Assembly (NCBI RefSeq): GCF_001642995.1
Contig: NZ_LOHS01000086.1
Location: forward strand, 62,001-126,000
From: Streptomyces jeddahensis
Lineage (GTDB): Bacteria > Actinomycetota > Actinomycetes > Streptomycetales > Streptomycetaceae
Length of the DNA stretch: 64,000 nt
Reading direction: 5' to 3'
Below are positions 33,374-41,417 of the stretch, one piece after another (the stretch's first letter is position 1; every line of letters begins with the position of its first letter). A program made the translations under genes and the position numbers. Below the pieces are notes generated by a model that did not search any database, was not told the DNA's origin, and saw only the letters and a program-made list of their open reading frames with translations.

Positions 33374-34606
33374 TTGTTCGTCCGAAGAAACGTCACTACT
33401 TGGGGGTCGGCCGCGCTCGTGGCCGTCTCCCTGCTCACCACGAGCTGCGCGGGCCAGGACGGCACCGCGTCCGGCGCGAGGACGACTCCCTCGGCCTCTG
33501 CTCCGCACGGGTACGTCGAAGGGGCGCAGGAGAAGGCCGAGCAGCAGTCCCGGCTGGTGCTCAACGACCCGAGGACCGGAGACACCCGGGTACTCGATCT
33601 GATCACCGGGAAGGTGCATGAGGTGTCCCGGACGACGGGCACCACCGAACTCACCACGGACGGCCGGTTCGGCTACTTCCACACCGCGGGCGGCACGCAC
33701 GTCCTCGACGGCGGCGCCTGGATGGTGGACCACGGCGACCACGTGCATTACTACAGCGCGGCGATACGCGACGTGGGTCGGCTCCCCGGAGGTCCGGGTA
33801 CGCGCATCCGCAGCGACGCCGCCGTGACCGCGGTGACCGACGAGGACGGCCGGGCCAGGGTCTACCGCCGGGCCGGTCTGGAGAAGGGCAAGGTCGGCTC
33901 CGCCCGCACGCTTTCCGGAACACACGCGGGAGCTGTCGTGCCGTACGCGGAGCACCTGCTCGGGGTCACGGAGGACGGGAAGGTCGTGGTGTACGACCGC
34001 GAGGGCAAGCGGGCCGCGTCGCCGGACGCCCAGTGCAAGGAGGTGCGGGGCGACGCCGTCACCCGGCGCGGAGTGGTCCTTGGATGTGCCGACGGCGCCC
34101 TGCTCGTCCGTGAGGACGACGGCACCTTCACCGCCCAGAAGATCCCGTACGGCAGCGACGTACCCGAGAAGGAACGGGCCACGGCCTTCCGGCACCGGCC
34201 CGGCAGCGACACGCTCACGGCGCCGGCCGGGGAGCGGGCCGTGTGGGTGCTGGACGTCACCGAGCGCAGGTGGACACGGGTGAAGACCGGTCCCGTCGTC
34301 TCCGCCAACACGGCCGGCGAGGGCTCCGTCCTGATCGTCCTGGAGACCGACGGCGCACTCCACGGCTACGAGATCGCCACCGGCAAGCAGGTCTCCAATA
34401 CAAAGCCGCTTGTGACGGGCGCCCCCGACGCCGGCCGCGAAGGCAGCAATGCGGGACCGGTCATCGAAGTCGACCGCAGCCGCGCCTACCTCAACGACCC
34501 CAGGGGCAAAAGCGTGTACGAGATCGACTACAACGACAACCTGCGCATCGCGCGCACCTTCCACCTGGACATCGAGCCGGCCCTGATGGTGGAGACCGGA
34601 CGATGA
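33374..34606 (+). CDS. aztD: AztD-like zinc metallochaperone, first copy (exported beta-propeller)
   Basis: 410 residues from TTG 33374, preceded by GAGG. A signal sequence with a degenerate lipobox (LTTSC, Cys25) leads into a WD40-like beta-propeller. MVDHGDHVHYYSA (His120, His123, His125) is the histidine cluster expected for zinc binding in AztD. AztD is known from Paracoccus to hand zinc to AztC. The stop overlaps the aztC start (ATGA), fitting direct partnership. A second, diverged copy lies after aztC. Confidence 0.83.
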   Translation: MFVRRNVTTWGSAALVAVSLLTTSCAGQDGTASGARTTPSASAPHGYVEGAQEKAEQQSRLVLNDPRTGDTRVLDLITGKVHEVSRTTGTTELTTDGRFGYFHTAGGTHVLDGGAWMVDHGDHVHYYSAAIRDVGRLPGGPGTRIRSDAAVTAVTDEDGRARVYRRAGLEKGKVGSARTLSGTHAGAVVPYAEHLLGVTEDGKVVVYDREGKRAASPDAQCKEVRGDAVTRRGVVLGCADGALLVREDDGTFTAQKIPYGSDVPEKERATAFRHRPGSDTLTAPAGERAVWVLDVTERRWTRVKTGPVVSANTAGEGSVLIVLETDGALHGYEIATGKQVSNTKPLVTGAPDAGREGSNAGPVIEVDRSRAYLNDPRGKSVYEIDYNDNLRIARTFHLDIEPALMVETGR

Positions 34607-35562
34607 CCACACGGACGCGAGGGTCGCGGCGGCTGCGCACCCTCCTGCTGGCCCTGCTCACCCTCGCCCTGGCCGGTGCCGGCACCGGCTGTACGAGCAG
34701 CGACGACCGGCCCCGGGTGGTGGTGACGACGAACATCCTGGGCGACATCACCCAGGAGATCGTCGGCGACGAAGCCGACGTCACCGTGCTGATGAAGCCG
34801 AACGCCGACCCGCACTCCTTCGGTCTGTCGGCCGTGCAGGCCGCCGAACTGGAGCGCGCCGACCTCGTGGTCTTCAACGGGCTGGGACTGGAGGAGAACG
34901 TACTGCGGCATGTGGACGCCGCGCGTGAGTCCGGGGTGGCCACCCTCGAGGTCGGCAAGGCGGTGGGCCCCCTCGCGTTCCAGGCGCATGACGACGGAGG
35001 ACCCGAGGAGGAGGCCGGGCAGCCCGATCCGCACTTCTGGACCGACCCCGACCGCGTGCGCAAGGCCGTCGGCCTGATCGCCGATCAGGTGGTCGAGAAC
35101 GTGGATGGCGTGGACGAGAAGGCGATCCGCGACAACGCCGACCGCTACGACGAACAACTCGCCGACCTCACTGCCTGGATGGAGAAGTCCTTCGATCGCA
35201 TACCCGAAAAGGAGCGCGCGTTGGTGACCAACCACCACGTCTTCGGCTACCTCGCCGAACGCTTCGGCTTCCGGGTGATCGGTGCGGTGATCCCGAGCGG
35301 TACGACGCTGGCCTCGCCCAGCTCCTCCGACCTGCGCTCGCTCACCCGGGCCATGCGCGAGGCAGGAGTGCACACCGTCTTCGCCGACTCCTCCCAGCCC
35401 AAGCGACTGGCCGAGGTGCTGCGCACGGAGATGGGCGGCCGGGTGCGCGTGGTCGAGCTCTACTCCGAATCGCTGACCGAGAAGGGCAAGGGCGCCGGCA
35501 CCTACCTGCAGATGATGCGCGCCAACACCACCGCCATGACCGACGGCCTGACCGGCGCCTGA
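34603..35562 (+). CDS. aztC: Zinc ABC transporter substrate-binding protein AztC
   Basis: 319 residues. Secreted or lipoprotein signal with LAGAGTGC, then the cluster A-I metal-binding fold: MKPNADPHSFGLS, AGQPDPHFWTDPDRV, TNHHVFGYLAERFGF and FADSSQPKRLAEVL supply the three His and one Asp expected. The flexible loop (HDDGGPEEEAGQPD) is short and acidic, not the long His-rich loop of ZnuA. This fits a protein that gets zinc from a chaperone. GGC-rich intergenic DNA (94 bp) separates it from the second aztD. Confidence 0.87.
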   Translation: MTTRTRGSRRLRTLLLALLTLALAGAGTGCTSSDDRPRVVVTTNILGDITQEIVGDEADVTVLMKPNADPHSFGLSAVQAAELERADLVVFNGLGLEENVLRHVDAARESGVATLEVGKAVGPLAFQAHDDGGPEEEAGQPDPHFWTDPDRVRKAVGLIADQVVENVDGVDEKAIRDNADRYDEQLADLTAWMEKSFDRIPEKERALVTNHHVFGYLAERFGFRVIGAVIPSGTTLASPSSSDLRSLTRAMREAGVHTVFADSSQPKRLAEVLRTEMGGRVRVVELYSESLTEKGKGAGTYLQMMRANTTAMTDGLTGA

Positions 35563-35655
35563 ACCAGCGCCCCTGACGTGGACACCGGCCGACCGGCTGG
35601 TCAAGCACACCCGCACCCACTGCCGCGCCCGCGCGGCCCAGAAAGGAACACATCG

Positions 35656-36855
35656 GTGAACAAGTCGATACGCAACAGAGCCTTCACGGGCACGGCCCTG
35701 GCCCTGGCTGCTTCCGCGGTCCTGACCGCCTGCGGAGGCAAGGACGCCTCCTCGGCCGACGCGAAGGCCACGGCCGGGCCGAGCACCAAGGCCGTAGCGG
35801 TCAAGGACCCGCTGGTCGCCACGTTCGACGGCGGCCTGTACGTCCTGGACGGTGAGAGCCTGAAGCTGGCCAACACGATCGAGCTGCCCGGCTTCAACCG
35901 TCTCAACCCCGCCGGCGACGACTCCCACGTCATCGTCTCCACCGACGCCGGTTTCCGCGTCCTGAACGCCGCCGAACAGACCTTCACCGGCTTCGAGTAC
36001 AAGGGCACCAAGCCCGGGCACGTCGTACGGCACGCCGGCAAGACGGTCCTGTTCACCGACGGCACCGGCGAGGTCAACGTCTTCGACCCCGACGACCTTG
36101 CCGGCGGCAAGAAGCCGGAAGGCCGCACCTACACCTCCGCCGAGCCGCACCACGGTGTCGCCATCGAACTGGCCAACGGCGAACTCCTCAGCACTCTCGG
36201 CACCGAGGAGAAGCGCACCGGCGCCCTCGTCCTGGACAAGAACAACAAGGAGATCAAGCGCAACGAGAACTGCCCCGGCGTCCACGGCGAGGCCGCGGCC
36301 AAGGGCGAAGCGGTCGGCATCGGTTGCGAGGACGGCCTCCTGATCTACAAGAACGGCAAGTTCACCAAGGTCGATGCCCCCGACGACTACGGCCGCATCG
36401 GCAACCAGGCGGGCAGCGACGCATCGCCGATCCTCCTGGGCGACTACAAGACCGACCCCGAGGCCGAACTGGAGCGGCCGACCCGCATCTCCCTCATTAA
36501 CACCGAGACCGGGAAACTCCGCCTGGTCGACCTGGGCACCAGCTACTCCTTCCGCTCGCTCGGCCGCGGACCCCACGGCGAGGCCCTCCTCCTCGGCACC
36601 AACGGCACCCTCCACGTCATCGACCCGGAGACGGGCAAGGTGGAGAAGAAGATCCCCGTCGTGGACGAGTGGCAGGAGCCGCTGGACTGGCAGCAGCCCC
36701 GGCCCACCCTCTTCGTCCGTGATCACACCGCGTACGTCTCCGAGCCGGGCAAGCGCAAGCTGCACGCGGTCGACATCGAATCGGGCGAGAAGCTCACGTC
36801 CGTGACCCTGCCGAAGAGCACGAACGAACTGTCCGGCGTCGTTGCGGGCCACTGA
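35656..36855 (+). CDS. aztD: AztD-like zinc metallochaperone, second copy (lipoprotein beta-propeller)
   Basis: 399 residues from GTG 35656 with AAAGGA upstream. Perfect lipobox LTAC (Cys26). Repeated propeller strands such as GGLYVLDGESLKLANTIELP, GFRVLNAAEQTF, GTLHVIDPETGKVEKKI. The HGDHVHYY cluster of the first copy is not present; GHVVRHAGK (His122, His126) and EPHHGVAI are the nearest candidate ligands. The two copies may have split roles, for example one soluble and one tethered. It ends 32 bp before a strong terminator. Confidence 0.83.
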   Translation: MNKSIRNRAFTGTALALAASAVLTACGGKDASSADAKATAGPSTKAVAVKDPLVATFDGGLYVLDGESLKLANTIELPGFNRLNPAGDDSHVIVSTDAGFRVLNAAEQTFTGFEYKGTKPGHVVRHAGKTVLFTDGTGEVNVFDPDDLAGGKKPEGRTYTSAEPHHGVAIELANGELLSTLGTEEKRTGALVLDKNNKEIKRNENCPGVHGEAAAKGEAVGIGCEDGLLIYKNGKFTKVDAPDDYGRIGNQAGSDASPILLGDYKTDPEAELERPTRISLINTETGKLRLVDLGTSYSFRSLGRGPHGEALLLGTNGTLHVIDPETGKVEKKIPVVDEWQEPLDWQQPRPTLFVRDHTAYVSEPGKRKLHAVDIESGEKLTSVTLPKSTNELSGVVAGH

Positions 36856-36886
36856 CCCTCCGACGCCGGCGAGGCCGTCCCGCACC

Positions 36887-36919
36887 CCCCGCACCGGCCC
36901 GGCAAGGGCCGGTGCGGGG
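36887..36919 (+). terminator. Terminator of the azt operon
   Basis: A perfect 14-bp stem ccccgcaccggccc / gggccggtgcgggg with a 5-nt loop, 32 bp after the second aztD stop. Confidence 0.8.
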
Positions 36920-36933
36920 CAGCAGGCGCAGCA

Positions 36934-37005
36934 TTGGAGTTTGGCGCCGCGTTCGGCGAGCTGAGCGCCCACGGTGTGCCTGAACCGGTGGGCAGTGACG
37001 GTGCC
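36934..37005 (-). pseudogene. Relic of a tyrosine recombinase/integrase
   Basis: One minus-strand frame reads TVTAHRFRHTVGAQLAERGA followed by KLQ, matching the catalytic HxxR box of tyrosine recombinases (HRFRHTVGTQLAE-like). Nothing of the rest of the enzyme is present. It lies between the azt terminator and the zinc-responsive arsR gene. Confidence 0.65.
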
Positions 37006-37030
37006 GCGGCCGGTGCCCCCATGGCCAGGA

Positions 37031-37444
37031 TCAGCCGGGGTCGTGGACACCGAGCCGCAGGTGCTCGATGTGGTGGACAGCCTGGTCGAGGAGCTGGGCG
37101 ACATGGTCGTCGTAGAGGCGGTAGACGATGCGGCGGCCCTCCCGCCGGCCGGTGACCAAGCCCAGGGTGCGCAGCAGCCGCAGCTGGTGGGAGACCGCGG
37201 ACTGCTCCATGCGCACGGCGGCGGCGAGTTCACCGACCGAGTACGGTGCCTGCCGCAGGGTGGTGAGGATCAGCAGCCGCGAGGGGGTGGCCAGCGCCTG
37301 GAGCGTGGCGGCGACGGTCGCTGCGGTGGCCTCGTCGAGCGGAGCGCAGGCGGAGCGAATGGGGGTACCTCCCGTGCCCGAAGGGCCCCGGGGGAGGGCG
37401 GCCGCGAGCACGTCGCGGCCGCCATCGGCCTCATCGACGTGCAC
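37031..37444 (-). CDS. ArsR/SmtB-family zinc sensor (CzrA-like, alpha-5 site)
   Basis: 137 residues from GTG 37444 (GTG 37450 also possible; GAGG lies upstream). Winged helix: LATPSRLLILTTLRQAPYSVGELA, EQSAVSHQLRLLRTLGLV, GRRIVYRLYDDHV. The last helix DDHVAQLLDQAVHHIEH carries D-x-H-x10-H-x2-H, the alpha-5 zinc/cobalt site of CzrA. Such proteins derepress efflux genes when zinc is high. It overlaps the ferredoxin-like gene by 14 bp and is last in the Zur operon. The CtpC-like exporter at 41.4 kb is its obvious candidate target. Confidence 0.86.
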   Translation of the reverse strand: MHVDEADGGRDVLAAALPRGPSGTGGTPIRSACAPLDEATAATVAATLQALATPSRLLILTTLRQAPYSVGELAAAVRMEQSAVSHQLRLLRTLGLVTGRREGRRIVYRLYDDHVAQLLDQAVHHIEHLRLGVHDPG

Positions 37445-37835
37445 GGGCACGGGCCTCACGCGGCGGGCGGACGAACTGCAGCTGCAGCGCGGCCGGCGGC
37501 TCGGCGACGCCCGGGCCGCCGGCCGCGGCCCAGCGCAGCAGGTCGTCGGTGCAGTCGTCGTCCAGGGCGAAGCCGATCCAGGTGGCGCGGCCGCCGGCCA
37601 GACGCCCGGCGGTGGAGGGCTGGACGACGATGACGTTGGCCTGGTCGCAGGGGCCCAGGCAGTCCGTCGTACGGACGGTGAACCGGCCGCCGGAGTCGGC
37701 CGCGCCGGCCCGCAGCCGGTCGAGTTGCCAGGCGTGGTCGGTGCCGGGGTACTTGCGTGGGTTGCCGCAGCAGCAGCCCCGGCAGACGACCACCGTGCAG
37801 GGCCGGTGCGCCGCACGGATCACGGGCCGGTTCAC
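37431..37835 (-). CDS. (2Fe-2S) ferredoxin-like protein of the Zur operon
   Basis: 134 residues from GTG 37835, overlapping the WD40 gene stop (GTGA). CTVVVCRGCCCGNPRKYPGTDH and TTDCLGPCDQANVIVV give the Cys pattern and spacing of thioredoxin-like (2Fe-2S) ferredoxins. A cysteine-rich zinc site would be the alternative reading. The C-terminal third is Ala/Pro/Arg-rich and overlaps the arsR start. Its role in zinc starvation is unknown. Confidence 0.75.
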   Translation of the reverse strand: MNRPVIRAAHRPCTVVVCRGCCCGNPRKYPGTDHAWQLDRLRAGAADSGGRFTVRTTDCLGPCDQANVIVVQPSTAGRLAGGRATWIGFALDDDCTDDLLRWAAAGGPGVAEPPAALQLQFVRPPREARARARR

Positions 37836-38866
37836 AGGGCGTTCCGGGAAGGCACGCCGTACGCCCGGACCCGTCCGTCGCGGTGGGCCGTGACCAGCAG
37901 ATGCGGCCCGGCCCAGGCTAGTGCGGCCACCGCCGAGCCGTCTCCGTCCAGCTCCCGTGCCGGGCGCAGCCGGGACTCGGGCCGTCCGGCGGTGGCGTGC
38001 CACAGGGCGACCGTGCCGTCGTCGCCGCCGCTGGCGAGGTGCCCGGCGGCGCCGGGCCGCCAGGCGAGTGCGGTGATGGTCTCGTGGCAGCGCAGGGACC
38101 GCGGCGCAGTGCCGACCGGTCCCTTGCCGGAGAAATCCCACACCGTCACGTCAGGCGCGCCGTCGGCGGCAAGCCAGAAGCCGGACTCGTCGAAGGCGAG
38201 CCGGGAGACCTTCTCCGGGTAACCGGACATGGTCAGTTCACTCGCGTCGCGGGTGCGCCAGATGTGGATCGAAGCGTCCTGGTTGCCGCTGCAGATCCAC
38301 CGACCGGTGGGGGCGACGGCGAGCGCGAGGTGGGAGCCGATGTAGGGATAGGTGACCACCGGTTTCTCAGTGTGGCGTTCGTGGCAGCACACAGCCCCGT
38401 ACGCGGCCACCGCCAGCCGCCGCCCCTGGCGCATCCAGGCCAGGTCGGTGACGGTCGAGGCGGCGGGCTCCGTGCGCCACAACTCGGCACCGTCCGCGTC
38501 GAGTACGAGGGCGCGGCGGCCGGAGGCGACCGCCACCTTGCTGCCGTCCGCCCACGCCGCAGCAGCGGACCAGGCACCGGACTCCCGTACGGTCGTGCAT
38601 CCGTCGTCCCGCCGCCACAGTGCGTACCCCAAGGGTCCCGTGACGGCCAAGTGGCGTGCGTCCGGGGCGAGTTCCACGTCCAGGGCACCGCCGGGCAGGT
38701 CGAGGGCGCCCATCTCGGCGCCCATGGCGGCGTCCAGCACGCGAACGGCGCCTTCGGCGCCGGCGACGGCCACCAGGTCACCTCGCGCGCTCAGTGCGAC
38801 CGGCGCGTCGTCGATGCGGATCTCCCAGGCGACGGCCAGCGCCTGGTCGGGTGCGGTAACGCTCAC
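37832..38866 (-). CDS. WD40-repeat beta-propeller protein, cytoplasmic, of the Zur operon
   Basis: 344 residues from GTG 38866, overlapping the COG0523 GTPase stop (GTGA). About seven WD-like blades are visible, for example WICSGNQDASIHIWRTRD, FWLAADGAPDVTVWDFSG, HLASGGDDGTVALWHA. Unlike AztD it has no signal peptide, so it is cytoplasmic. A Cys/His cluster (VCCHERHTEK, near residue 165) is a possible metal site. Its tight coupling to a COG0523 GTPase suggests a scaffold or client of that metallochaperone; this is inference. Confidence 0.82.
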   Translation of the reverse strand: MSVTAPDQALAVAWEIRIDDAPVALSARGDLVAVAGAEGAVRVLDAAMGAEMGALDLPGGALDVELAPDARHLAVTGPLGYALWRRDDGCTTVRESGAWSAAAAWADGSKVAVASGRRALVLDADGAELWRTEPAASTVTDLAWMRQGRRLAVAAYGAVCCHERHTEKPVVTYPYIGSHLALAVAPTGRWICSGNQDASIHIWRTRDASELTMSGYPEKVSRLAFDESGFWLAADGAPDVTVWDFSGKGPVGTAPRSLRCHETITALAWRPGAAGHLASGGDDGTVALWHATAGRPESRLRPARELDGDGSAVAALAWAGPHLLVTAHRDGRVRAYGVPSRNAL

Positions 38867-39915
38867 GCGGCCGCTCCTGCGGTGGCCAGGCAGTCGGCGA
38901 AGCCGCGCTCCAGCGCCTCGCGGTCGAGGTTGCGGCCGATGAACACCAGCCGGTTACGGAGCTGTTCACCCTCGCGCCAGTCCCGCCCGAACTCGCCGTC
39001 GAGCAGCATGTGCACGCCCTGGAAGACGTACTGCTTGGGTGCTCCTGCGATGGCGAGGATGCCCTTGGAGCGGAAGATGTCGACGCCCTTGGTCCGCAGC
39101 AGGTGGCCGAGCCAGGCATTGAGCCGGTCCTCGTCGAGCTCGCCGTCCAGTTCGATGCCGACCGAGGTGACGGTGGTGTCGTGCTGGTGCTCGGTCTCGG
39201 TGAGGAAGGCCGGGTCGTCCTTGAGTACCCGGTCCAGGTCGAACGCGCCGACGTCCAGCACCTGGTGCAGGGCGACGTTGGCGTGCTGGGTGCGCAGGAT
39301 CTGCACGGGGGTGTTGATGACGCGTACGCGGGCCTCGACCTCGGCGATCGTGGCCTCGTCCACCAGGTCGGTCTTGTTGAGCACCACCCGGTCGGCGAAG
39401 GCGATCTGCTCGACCGCCTCGTTCTCCACCCCCTCAGGCTTCTCCTCGTCCAGGTGCTGGACTACGTGGGCGGCGTCGACGAGCGTGACGATGGCGTCCA
39501 GACGCAGCTGGGAGGCGATCTCGTCGTCCATGAAGAAGGTCTGCGCGACCGGCGCGGGGTCGGCCAGGCCGGTGGTCTCGATGAGGATGCGGTCGAACTT
39601 CTCGCGCCTGCGCATGAGCGCACCGAGGATGCGGATGAGATCGCCGCGGACGGTGCAGCAGATGCAGCCGTTGTTCATCTCGAAGATCTCTTCTTCGGCG
39701 TCGAGGACGAGGGCGTCGTCGATGCCGACCTCACCGAACTCGTTCTCGATCACGGCGATCCGCATGCCGTGCTCCTCGGTGAGGATGCGGTTGAGCAGGG
39801 TGGTCTTGCCCGAGCCGAGGAAGCCGGTCAGCACGGTGACGGGGACGCGGCCGTCGACCGCCTCAGCAGCTTCGCCGGCTTCAGTGGCTTCCGGTGCGGA
39901 AGCGGTGTCGGTCAT
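38863..39915 (-). CDS. COG0523 (CobW/P47K) GTPase, putative zinc metallochaperone
   Basis: 350 residues. Walker A GFLGSGKTT (31-39), the metal motif GCICC (Cys84, Cys86, Cys87), NKTD for guanine, then the CobW C-terminal domain. A short TETEHQHD stretch is the only His-rich spot. Zur-controlled COG0523 proteins (ZigA, YeiR, ZNG1-type) deliver zinc to key enzymes when zinc is scarce. It starts 5 bp after the small Cys-pair gene and overlaps the WD40 gene by 4 bp. Confidence 0.88.
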   Translation of the reverse strand: MTDTASAPEATEAGEAAEAVDGRVPVTVLTGFLGSGKTTLLNRILTEEHGMRIAVIENEFGEVGIDDALVLDAEEEIFEMNNGCICCTVRGDLIRILGALMRRREKFDRILIETTGLADPAPVAQTFFMDDEIASQLRLDAIVTLVDAAHVVQHLDEEKPEGVENEAVEQIAFADRVVLNKTDLVDEATIAEVEARVRVINTPVQILRTQHANVALHQVLDVGAFDLDRVLKDDPAFLTETEHQHDTTVTSVGIELDGELDEDRLNAWLGHLLRTKGVDIFRSKGILAIAGAPKQYVFQGVHMLLDGEFGRDWREGEQLRNRLVFIGRNLDREALERGFADCLATAGAAA

Positions 39916-39920
39916 GGCGG

Positions 39921-40190
39921 TCAGGCTCCTTCTGGTGCGGTGGAGAGCAAGGCGCGCAGGTCGTCCTCGGTGACCTGTTCAGCGGGGCGGTGCAGGGTCC
40001 AGCGGCGGGCCGGGCCGCTCATGGGAAGTACGGCGATGACAGTCTCCAGCGGCGGGCAGCCCGGCTCGGTGCAGGCGAGCTGGCGGACCATCACGGTGGT
40101 GTCGTCGTCCAGGTCGAGCAGGCGCCGTACGGTCTGCTTCAGCTCGCGCAGCTGCGGCGATCTGCTTGGCGGGCGGGCTCCGAGCGGCAT
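39921..40190 (-). CDS. Uncharacterised 89-aa protein with a Cys pair
   Basis: 89 residues from ATG 40190. Hydrophilic helix, then MVRQLACTEPGCPPLETVIAVL with a CxEPxC pair, and an ETVI/TEDDL tail. I do not know a function; I recall short proteins with this CTEPGCPP signature being found beside CobW-type GTPases, so a metal-carrier or helper role is possible. It overlaps the zur gene by 52 bp in another frame and ends 5 bp before the GTPase start. Confidence 0.65.
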   Translation of the reverse strand: MPLGARPPSRSPQLRELKQTVRRLLDLDDDTTVMVRQLACTEPGCPPLETVIAVLPMSGPARRWTLHRPAEQVTEDDLRALLSTAPEGA

Positions 40191-40645
40191 GACGCTTCTC
40201 CTTCGTCGGCGGCGGGCATGGCGGGCCGGCAGCGGGCACAGATGCCGGTGAGTTCGACGGTGTGCTCGACCGCGGCGAACCCGGCGTCGGCTCCGACCCG
40301 GTCGGCCCACGCCTCCACCACCTCGGAGTCCACCGGCCGGCTACGGCCGCAGGAGCGGCACATCAGGTAGTGGCGGTGTTCGTCGGCCAGGCGCGGACGG
40401 TACAGCCGCTCGCCGGCCTCGTCGCGCACCACATCGGCACGCCCGCACGCCTCCAGCTCCCGCAGGGTCCGGTAGACGGTGGTCAGCCCGACCCGGATCC
40501 CGGCGGCGGACATCTGGGCATGGAGCTGCTGGGCCGAGACGAAGTCCGGGCAGCCCGCCAGGACGTGCAGGACCGCGACTCGCTGCCGGGTCATCCGCCC
40601 GGCCGGCAGGGCGCGCGCCAGCTCCGCGGCCGTCTGGCAGCTCAC
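40139..40645 (-). CDS. zur: Fur-family repressor, Zur type
   Basis: 168 residues from GTG 40645. Winged helix RMTRQRVAVLHVLAGCPDFVSAQQLHAQM and LTTVYRTLRELE, then the metal domain: EHRHYLMCRSCGRSRPVD with CxxC, and ICARC with the second CxxC. A structural zinc site of four Cys and a regulatory His-rich site are expected. The protein runs ~28 residues past CARC into the next gene, longer than usual. A Zur box 51 bp upstream suggests autorepression. Whether this or a Zur elsewhere controls the other boxes cannot be told. Confidence 0.85.
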   Translation of the reverse strand: MSCQTAAELARALPAGRMTRQRVAVLHVLAGCPDFVSAQQLHAQMSAAGIRVGLTTVYRTLRELEACGRADVVRDEAGERLYRPRLADEHRHYLMCRSCGRSRPVDSEVVEAWADRVGADAGFAAVEHTVELTGICARCRPAMPAADEGEASCRSEPARQADRRSCAS

Positions 40646-40695
40646 GGCGGATCACCCCCACTGGATATGCGGCATCGGGCACGCCTCACGCTAGA

Positions 40696-40710
40696 TGAAA
40701 ATGAAATCCA
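40696..40710. promoter_or_regulatory. Zur box upstream of the zur-COG0523 operon
   Basis: TGAAAATGAAATCCA matches 12 of 15 consensus positions, in an AT-rich island 51 bp upstream of the zur start codon. Confidence 0.72.
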
Positions 40711-41078
40711 TGTCCATATGGGGTGGGTCTCGACGGCGGTTCGTACGGCGACGGCCTGCGCTCCAAGGGCATTCTTCCGGCTCGCTACCCGACCGACCGT
40801 CACTGGACTGTGCTCACGGGCCGGTTCGCGCGCAGACTTCGAGCGGGACGGGTTCCACAGCAACCAACATCAGGCGTCGGAACCGGTGTTCATCGGCACC
40901 GCGCTACGTACCGGCGTCCGCATGTGAGCACGTGCGAGGCAGTGGCCGCCTCCTCGCATACTGCTGACAGCTGATGGTGGCGAAGTTCAACTATCCGGAC
41001 CAAGCTCGACATATCAGCATGAAGAGGGAGAATTGAGACAGTCGTGTACGAAACACGGTGCGGATGAAGGAGTTCTCC
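40711..41078 (+). other. Intergenic region between the zur operon and the zinc exporter; no gene seen
   Basis: Short open frames exist but have no family motif or good start. The last ~100 bp is AT-richer (tatccggacc, cgacatatcagcatgaag) and is the likely promoter of the exporter genes; it could hold an ArsR operator, but I see no clean 12-2-12 site. Confidence 0.45.
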
Positions 41079-41390
41079 ATGCATCCTGCTGGGGTCGTCG
41101 GTGCCGCTGCCGGCCGTCTTGTGCACTACGCCGTCTCGGGTGTCGTCGGCGGTGCTGTACTACGTGGAGCGGCGAAGGCCGCACCGCGAGTGAAGCCTGC
41201 AGCTCGCAAGGCGTTTGTCGGTAGCCTGGCGGGCGGGATCGTGGCGGGCCGGTGGCTCGGATCCGCTGCTGAGGAAGCCCGGCTCAAAGCGGGCGACATG
41301 CTGGCCGAGGCTCGTTCGTCACTGGGTGAAGAGGCGCCACCGCCTTCCGCGGTCGATGTCGAGGGCCACACGCACGACCACGAGCACTGA
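41079..41390 (+). CDS. DUF1490/PacL-like partner of the zinc P-type ATPase
   Basis: 103 residues from ATG 41079, with GAAGGAG six bases upstream. It has a glycine-rich hydrophobic N-terminus (GVVGAAAGRLVHYAVSGVVGG), a charged coil (EEARLKAGDMLAEARSSL) and a His/Asp-rich end GHTHDHEH. This is the layout of mycobacterial PacL proteins, which hold CtpC-type exporters in membrane platforms and bind zinc with a DLHDHDH-like tail. The P-type ATPase gene begins 28 bp downstream, the same order as Rv3269-ctpC. Confidence 0.82.
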   Translation: MHPAGVVGAAAGRLVHYAVSGVVGGAVLRGAAKAAPRVKPAARKAFVGSLAGGIVAGRWLGSAAEEARLKAGDMLAEARSSLGEEAPPPSAVDVEGHTHDHEH

Positions 41391-41410
41391 GCACTGAGTA
41401 CTGAACACTG
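41383..41410 (+). repeat. Four 7-bp tandem repeats at the DUF1490/ATPase junction
   Basis: agcactg, agcactg, agtactg, aacactg in a row. They include the DUF1490 stop codon and fill the space before the ATPase start, so slippage here would change the coupling distance and could extend the His-rich tail. Confidence 0.8.
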
Positions 41411-41417
41411 ACTGATC

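Noticed and set aside
34528..37233. A 901-codon minus-strand frame opposite aztC and the second aztD
   Set aside because: Shadow of plus-strand genes; only its first part overlaps real minus-strand signal (the recombinase relic).
40723..40974. Possible small plus-strand gene between zur and the exporter
   Set aside because: No ribosome-binding site, no recognisable domain and overlapping frames of similar length; left as intergenic.
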